64,000 nt of DNA, taken from assembly GCF_030148435.1 (NCBI RefSeq), contig NZ_JASBTN010000081.1, positions 156,419 through 220,418 on the forward strand. Reading direction: 5' to 3'. Under the pieces are notes generated by a model, which saw only the letters and a list, made by a program, of their open reading frames with translations, was not told the DNA's origin and made no database searches. Within the stretch, counting starts at the first letter, position 1. Every line of letters starts with the position of its first letter. Positions 59,560-64,000 of the stretch are shown piece by piece. The DNA is from Aliiroseovarius sp. (lineage in GTDB: Bacteria; Pseudomonadota; Alphaproteobacteria; Rhodobacterales; Rhodobacteraceae). A program made the translations under genes and the position numbers.

Positions 59560-61245
59560 ATGGCACTGGACGAGAAAAAAGGCATCTGGAAAAACGCACG
59601 CGGCAAAGGCCGGCGCACCCCGAAGGGGCGGCAGCTGGATCTGGACGCGCATGGTGAGGTGCTTGCTCTGCTGGGCGACCGCCCGCGCCGCCGCGACCTG
59701 CTGATCGAGTTCCTGCATCTGATCCAGGACGAATATGGCCACCTGTCGGCCCCGCATATCCGCGCGCTGGCGCAGGAACTGGGCACCGGCCAGGCCGAGA
59801 TTTACGAGGTCGCGAGCTTCTACGCCCATTTCGACCTGGTGAAGGAGGGCGAGACGCCCCCGCCGTCGCTGACCATCCGTGTCTGCGACTCGCTGTCGTG
59901 CGAGCTGGCCGGGGCCGAGGCGCTGCACAAGGCGCTCGAAAACGGGCTGGACCCGACCGAGGTCCGCGTGGTCCGCGCACCCTGCATGGGTCGCTGCGAC
60001 ACGGCACCGGTGCTGGAGCTGGGCCACAACCACATTGACCACGCCACGCCCGAAAAGGTCGAGGCCGCGATTGCCGCCGGGAATACCCACGCGCATATCC
60101 CGAACTACGAGACCTTCGATGCCTATGCCGCCGGCGGGGGCTACGGGACCCTCAAGGATCTGCGCGCCAATGGTGACTGGGAAGCGGTTCAGGCCAAGGT
60201 GAAAGAGGCCGGCCTGCGCGGCCTCGGTGGGGCCGGTTTCCCGTCCGGCACCAAATGGGGCTTCGTGCGTGCCAACGAGGGGCCGCGTTACCTGGCGGTG
60301 AACGGCGACGAGGGCGAGCCCGGCACGTTCAAGGACCGCTATTACCTGGAACGCACACCGCATGTGGTCCTGGAAGGCATGCTGATCGCCGCCTGGGCGG
60401 TCGAGGCGGAAACCTGCTTCATCTACATGCGCGACGAATACCCTGCCGTGCTGGAAATCCTGCGGCGTGAAATCGCCGCGCTGGAACAGGCGGGCATCGT
60501 GGAGCCGGGCTACATCGACCTGCGCCGCGGGGCCGGGGCCTATATCTGCGGCGAAGAAAGCGCGATGATCGAGTCGATTGAAGGCAAGCGCGGCGAACCG
60601 CGCCACCGTCCGCCCTTCGTGGCCCAGGTCGGCGTCTTCGGCCGTCCGACGCTGGTGCACAATATCGAGACTCTCTACTGGGTCTGCAAGATCAATCGCG
60701 AAGGCCCCGAATGCCTGAATTCGGTTGAAAAGAACGGCCGCAAGGGGCTGCGCTCCTATTCCGTGTCGGGCCGCGTGAAGAACCCGGGCGTACACCTGCT
60801 GCCTGCCGGGTCCACTATCACCGACATCATCGAGGCCGCCGGTGGCATGCTGGACGGGCACGAGTTCAAGGCGTTCCAGCCGGGTGGCCCGTCCTCGGGC
60901 CTGCTGCCCGCCTCGATGCATTACGTGCCGCTGGATTTCGACACGCTGCAACCGTATGGCACCTTCATCGGTTCGGCCGCCGTGGTGGTCCTGTCCGACA
61001 AGGATTCGGCCCGGGACGCCGCGCTGAACATGCTGCGCTTCTTCGAGGATGAAAGCTGCGGTCAGTGTACCCCCTGCCGGGTCGGCTGCGAAAAGGCCGT
61101 GAAGCTGATGCAGGCAGATCACTGGGACCAGCCGTTGCTGGAAGAACTCTGCACCGCGATGGGGGATGCCTCGATCTGCGGTCTGGGGCAGGCCGCGCCG
61201 AACCCGATCCGTCTGGTGATGAAGCATTTCCCGGACGAAGTCTGA
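59560..61245 (+). CDS. fused NuoE/NuoF-type NADH-dehydrogenase subunit (FdsB/HoxF-like)
   Basis: A 561-residue flavo-iron-sulfur protein. The N-terminal third matches NuoE/FdsG: a helical bundle (EFLHLIQDEYGHLSAPHIRALAQELG) and a thioredoxin-fold [2Fe-2S] site with Cys in VCDSLSCELAG and APCMGRCDT. The rest matches NuoF/FdsB: NADH loop GGAGFPSGTKWG, FMN segment GAGAYICGEESAMIESIEG, and the [4Fe-4S] motif ESCGQCTPCRVGC plus SICGLG. It should oxidise or reduce NAD+ for a partner enzyme (formate dehydrogenase or hydrogenase type). No such catalytic subunit lies nearby: upstream is alkB on the other strand, downstream YhhN. Confidence 0.88.
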   Translation: MALDEKKGIWKNARGKGRRTPKGRQLDLDAHGEVLALLGDRPRRRDLLIEFLHLIQDEYGHLSAPHIRALAQELGTGQAEIYEVASFYAHFDLVKEGETPPPSLTIRVCDSLSCELAGAEALHKALENGLDPTEVRVVRAPCMGRCDTAPVLELGHNHIDHATPEKVEAAIAAGNTHAHIPNYETFDAYAAGGGYGTLKDLRANGDWEAVQAKVKEAGLRGLGGAGFPSGTKWGFVRANEGPRYLAVNGDEGEPGTFKDRYYLERTPHVVLEGMLIAAWAVEAETCFIYMRDEYPAVLEILRREIAALEQAGIVEPGYIDLRRGAGAYICGEESAMIESIEGKRGEPRHRPPFVAQVGVFGRPTLVHNIETLYWVCKINREGPECLNSVEKNGRKGLRSYSVSGRVKNPGVHLLPAGSTITDIIEAAGGMLDGHEFKAFQPGGPSSGLLPASMHYVPLDFDTLQPYGTFIGSAAVVVLSDKDSARDAALNMLRFFEDESCGQCTPCRVGCEKAVKLMQADHWDQPLLEELCTAMGDASICGLGQAAPNPIRLVMKHFPDEV

Positions 61246-61361
61246 ACGATCCGAACGGGCCTGCCCGGTTTCGCACCGGGCAGCGCCCCGACGTCACCCA
61301 TCCTAGCGCTTGACCCTCTATTGCGCGGTGGGCAGGGTTCCCCGGACACCGAGGAGCCCCC

Positions 61362-62006
61362 ATGCCCTATTTCATCGCCCTGACCGGCCTGGCCATCGCC
61401 GTGACCTACCTGCCGATGACCGACCGGCCCACCGGTGGGTTGCGCTCTGTCTGGAAAACGGTGCCCGTTGCGGCGCTCGCCCTGGCGGCCTGGATCGCGG
61501 GCGGACCGGCTCTGCTGGTCGCGGCCCTGTTTCTGTCAGCCCTGGGCGACTTCGCCCTGTCGCGGGACGGCGAGGCGGCCTTTCTGTACGGCCTGTCCAG
61601 TTTCGCTCTCAGCCATCTTGTCTATATCCTGCATATCCTGGCAATTTCCGGCCTGATGCCCTGGGAAGGATTTGCACAAATCCCACTTGCGGCGATTGTT
61701 CTCGCGGGGATCACCATTTCGACCGAGCTTTGGCTGATCCCCCATACCGGCGCGATGAAATGGCCGGTGCGGGCCTATGTGCTGATCATCCTGACCATGG
61801 GCCTGTCGGCGCTGACCCTGCCCGGGGCCGCCTGGCCTGCGATCCTGGGTGCCGGCCTCTTTACCCTGTCCGACCTGATCCTGTCGGTCGAGCTTTTTCG
61901 CCTCGGCCCCGACCACGGTCTGACAGCCCTGGCGTCAAAAATCGTCTGGATCACCTATATCGCCGCGCAGGCCGGGCTGTTCTGGGGGCTTGGGGGGCTG
62001 GGCTGA
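61362..62006 (+). CDS. YhhN/TMEM86-family membrane protein (lysoplasmalogenase-like)
   Basis: A 214-residue protein with about eight transmembrane helices. Family signatures: AALFLSALGDFALSRDGEAAFLYGLSSFALSHLVYILHIL (GDxxL and FxxSHxxY) and LGAGLFTLSDLILSVELFR (SDxxL). The eukaryotic relative TMEM86B hydrolyses lysoplasmalogens; bacterial roles are not settled. It stands alone between the NuoEF-like gene and ftsY. Terminal codons leave no room for other domains. Confidence 0.9.
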   Translation: MPYFIALTGLAIAVTYLPMTDRPTGGLRSVWKTVPVAALALAAWIAGGPALLVAALFLSALGDFALSRDGEAAFLYGLSSFALSHLVYILHILAISGLMPWEGFAQIPLAAIVLAGITISTELWLIPHTGAMKWPVRAYVLIILTMGLSALTLPGAAWPAILGAGLFTLSDLILSVELFRLGPDHGLTALASKIVWITYIAAQAGLFWGLGGLG

Positions 62007-62074
62007 CGCGCCGCCCCTTCCATCCGGCGCCTTGTTGGCTTAGGTGATTGGAAAGATTACCCGGGGGCGCAGAC

Positions 62075-63370
62075 ATGGCGTTTTTCAAGAAACTCAAGGA
62101 TCGGCTGTTCAAATCCTCCTCGAAGCTCGAGGAAGGGCTGGAGGCGATCGTCGAGGACGGCGGCGAGGAAGAGTTGATCGAGGCCCAGCCGGAGCTTCAA
62201 CCGGAACCCCAGCCGGACCCCGAGCCCGCGCCCACGCCTGAACCCGATCCGTTGCCCACGCCGGAACCCGAACCGACCCCGGAACCGGAGCCCCGGCCGG
62301 AGCCCGAACCGCTGCCGGAACCCTCGCCCGAGCCGCAGCCCGATCCCGGCCCGCAGCCGGACCCGACGCCGGTGGAGCTTCCCGAGGCGCCCGCCGAAAC
62401 CCCGGCCCCCACCCCCCTCGAAGCGCCCCAGCCGGTTGATCCCAGCCCCGCGCCGATGGACCTGACCGTCGACATTCCGGACCAACCCACCCAGAAACCC
62501 GGCTTCCTCGGCCGCATGCTGGGGCGTGGCGGCAAGGTCACGCGCCGGGTTCTGGATGACGAGATGCTGGAAAGCCTCGAGGATCTGATGATCGCCTCGG
62601 ACATGGGGGTCGACACCTCCATGCGCGTCACGGCAAACCTGTCGCAGAGCCATTTCGGCAAGAAGCTCTCGGTCGACGAGATCAAGGATCTGATGGCCGC
62701 AGAGGTCTCGCGCATCATGGAGCCGGTGGCCAAGCCCCTGCCGATCTACCCGAACCGCCCGCAGGTGGTGCTGGTGGTCGGGGTGAATGGCGCGGGCAAG
62801 ACCACGACCATCGGCAAGCTGGCTTCGCAGTTCAAATCGGCGGGCAAGTCGGTGGTGATTGCCGCAGGCGACACCTTCCGCGCGGCGGCGGTCGAGCAGC
62901 TGCAGATCTGGGGCGACCGCGCAGGTGTTCCCGTGCTGACCGCGCCCGAGGGCTCGGACCCCGCCAGCCTTGCCTTCGATGCGCTGACCAAGGCGCAGCA
63001 GGATGGCGCCGACCTCTTGATGATCGACACGGCGGGCCGGTTGCAGAACCGCGCCGACCTGATGGAGGAGCTGGCCAAGATCGTGCGCGTGATCAAGAAA
63101 AAGGACGAGACCGCGCCGCACAACACCCTGTTGGTGCTGGACGCCACCACCGGTCAGAACGCGCTCAACCAGGTCGAGACCTTCCAGAAACTGGCCGATG
63201 TGTCCGGGCTGGTCATGACCAAGCTCGACGGGACTGCAAAGGGCGGCGTGCTGGTGGCACTGGCCGACAAGTTCGCCCTGCCGATCCATGCGATCGGCGT
63301 GGGCGAGCAGATCGACGACCTCGCCCCCTTCGACCCGGAGGACTTCGCCAAGGCGCTCACCGGCGCCTGA
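62075..63370 (+). CDS. ftsY: signal recognition particle receptor FtsY
   Basis: The SRP receptor GTPase that docks ribosome-nascent chains on the inner membrane. The 431-residue protein starts [20 protein letters not shown] (amphipathic targeting helix), then has a Pro/Glu-rich region of about 100 residues (38-140) with alternating P-E and P-D pairs, then the N-domain ([27 protein letters not shown]) and G-domain: G1 [45 protein letters not shown]. The start at 62075 follows relatives; an ATT/GTG-side extension from 62048 is unlikely. Confidence 0.96.
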   Translation: MAFFKKLKDRLFKSSSKLEEGLEAIVEDGGEEELIEAQPELQPEPQPDPEPAPTPEPDPLPTPEPEPTPEPEPRPEPEPLPEPSPEPQPDPGPQPDPTPVELPEAPAETPAPTPLEAPQPVDPSPAPMDLTVDIPDQPTQKPGFLGRMLGRGGKVTRRVLDDEMLESLEDLMIASDMGVDTSMRVTANLSQSHFGKKLSVDEIKDLMAAEVSRIMEPVAKPLPIYPNRPQVVLVVGVNGAGKTTTIGKLASQFKSAGKSVVIAAGDTFRAAAVEQLQIWGDRAGVPVLTAPEGSDPASLAFDALTKAQQDGADLLMIDTAGRLQNRADLMEELAKIVRVIKKKDETAPHNTLLVLDATTGQNALNQVETFQKLADVSGLVMTKLDGTAKGGVLVALADKFALPIHAIGVGEQIDDLAPFDPEDFAKALTGA

Positions 63371-63376
63371 CCTCGT

Positions 63377-63432
63377 CCTTTCATCTTTCCGGAAATATCC
63401 CACGGGGGTCCGGGGGTGTGAAACCCCCGGCG
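63377..63432 (-). repeat. dispersed GGATATTT intergenic repeat, copy E
   Basis: On the minus strand GTGGGATATTTCCGG followed by AAAGATGAAAG, matching copies A and D. On the ftsY-distal side is a hairpin CCGGGGGT (63410-63417) / ACCCCCGG (63423-63430). It fills the gap between ftsY and the transporter gene and may end the ftsY transcript. Confidence 0.7.
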
Positions 63433-63450
63433 ACCACGGTCTGACACAAC

Positions 63451-64000
63451 ATGAGCGAATGGATCACATCGCTGGAAGGAACGCCGGCGGGTCGCGACCT
63501 GGCGCTGGGGCTGGCGCTGATGGCGGCCCTCCTGCACGCGCTTTTCGGAGCTTTGCAGAAGGGGCGCCATGACCCCTGGCTGACCCGCGGGGCCATTGAC
63601 GCGTCCTACGGGATCATCGCCGCGCCCTTCGCGTTTTTCGTGGTGCCCTGGCCCGAGCCGCATATGTGGCCGATCTTCGCGCTGGTCTGGGTGATCCACG
63701 TGGCCTACAAGGTCGCACAGGCTTACACCTACACGATGGGCAGCTACACGGTGGTCTATCCGGTGGTGCGTGGCACCGGGCCGCTGTTCACCGTGGTTGG
63801 CGCCTGGTTCCTGTTCGGCGAGGTCTTTACCTGGGTGCAATGGGCTGGAGTCGGGGTGCTGTTGGCCGGGATCTATGGCCTTGCGGTCTATAACCTCAAA
63901 CACTGGCAGGTCGGTCGCGACAAGCTGAAACCGGCCATTGCCATGGCGGTGCTGACCGGTGGTTTCGTTGCCGCCTACACGACCTGGGACGCCTTTGGCA
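63451..64000 (+). CDS. EamA/DMT-family transporter, 3'-truncated
   Basis: The first 183 residues of a drug/metabolite-transporter family membrane protein; the gene runs past the window. Helices seen: ALGLALMAALLHALFGALQK, YGIIAAPFAFFVVPW, WPIFALVWVIHVAYKVAQAY, then the EamA signature SYTVVYPVVRGTGPLFTVVGAWFLFGEVFTWVQWAGVGVLLAGIYGLAVY, and the start of the second repeat. Substrate unknown. The ATG at 63451 has only a weak ribosome site and follows repeat copy E. Confidence 0.88.
   Translation, partial: MSEWITSLEGTPAGRDLALGLALMAALLHALFGALQKGRHDPWLTRGAIDASYGIIAAPFAFFVVPWPEPHMWPIFALVWVIHVAYKVAQAYTYTMGSYTVVYPVVRGTGPLFTVVGAWFLFGEVFTWVQWAGVGVLLAGIYGLAVYNLKHWQVGRDKLKPAIAMAVLTGGFVAAYTTWDAFG

Noticed and set aside
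59521..61227. A 568-codon minus-strand frame.
   Set aside because: Antisense shadow of the NuoE/NuoF-type gene, which has all cofactor motifs.
62200..62400. The CCGGAACCC-type run as a non-coding minisatellite.
   Set aside because: It is in frame within ftsY and encodes the Pro/acidic linker.

Overview
The window is high-GC, densely coded DNA from an alphaproteobacterium. The best fit is a marine Rhodobacteraceae (Roseobacter group) chromosome. Support: TTAACCAT-type CtrA half-sites before comM, a FAD/GcvT-fused methylglycine dehydrogenase, a glutamyl-tRNA synthetase of the type found as paralogues in this family, an mreBCD-mrdA-rodA cluster, a tandem glycine riboswitch before gcvTHP, and a dispersed intergenic repeat with a GGATATTT core. 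No phage, insertion sequence, CRISPR array or rRNA was seen. One tRNA (Ala, CGC) is present.

Layout. 1-8.6 kb: truncated hydrolase, comM, a GST with a metal-binding tail, a cobalamin pair (histidine phosphatase + cobU), a ChaN-like protein, coaBC-dut-moeB, and an acetyltransferase gene broken by one in-frame TGA. 8.6-17.4 kb: a trans-sulfuration-type PLP enzyme, an M3 oligopeptidase, a cation exporter, a capsule-type glycosyltransferase with an SH3 protein, a 2-hydroxyacid dehydrogenase, a GIY-YIG protein and a lipoprotein with HELVH. 17.5-23 kb: methylglycine dehydrogenase, a HisA-like protein with altered catalytic positions, an HD-domain protein resembling mixed-valent diiron oxygenases, and a divergent LysR regulator. 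23-33.7 kb: SH3/crystallin-fold protein, tRNA-Ala, trxC, ghrA, the rod-shape operon, and leuA behind a leucine-rich leader peptide that appears leaderless. 33.8-41.4 kb: an 18-repeat MORN protein, nadE, soxR with its operator and a VOC target gene, small proteins, two glycosyltransferases and a sulfotransferase. 41.5-51.6 kb: zincin, CopD-like protein, gltX, MATE exporter, GGCT, glycine riboswitch with gcvT-gcvH-gcvP, dtd, hsp20. 51.6-57.8 kb: nitroreductase, then a minus-strand set (27-residue membrane peptide, XpaC-like, TelA-like, DUF2927 lipoprotein, SPFH-GYF_2 and zinc-ribbon membrane proteins) that looks like one membrane-stress module. 57.9-64 kb: small exported protein, AlkB, a fused NuoE/NuoF-type protein without a partner, YhhN, ftsY, and a truncated DMT transporter.

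How the genes work together: most is housekeeping (cofactor synthesis, cell wall elongation, glycine cleavage, tRNA charging and proofreading, SRP targeting). One-carbon and glycine metabolism is a theme: methylglycine demethylation and the glycine cleavage system both feed methylene-tetrahydrofolate. The points most worth following are the leuA leader, the divergent HisA/HD/LysR locus next to the methylglycine dehydrogenase, the TelA/XpaC/SPFH cluster with its micro-ORF, and the repeat family whose copies flank or carry ribosome binding sites. All calls are from reading sequence and known motifs; no database search was run.
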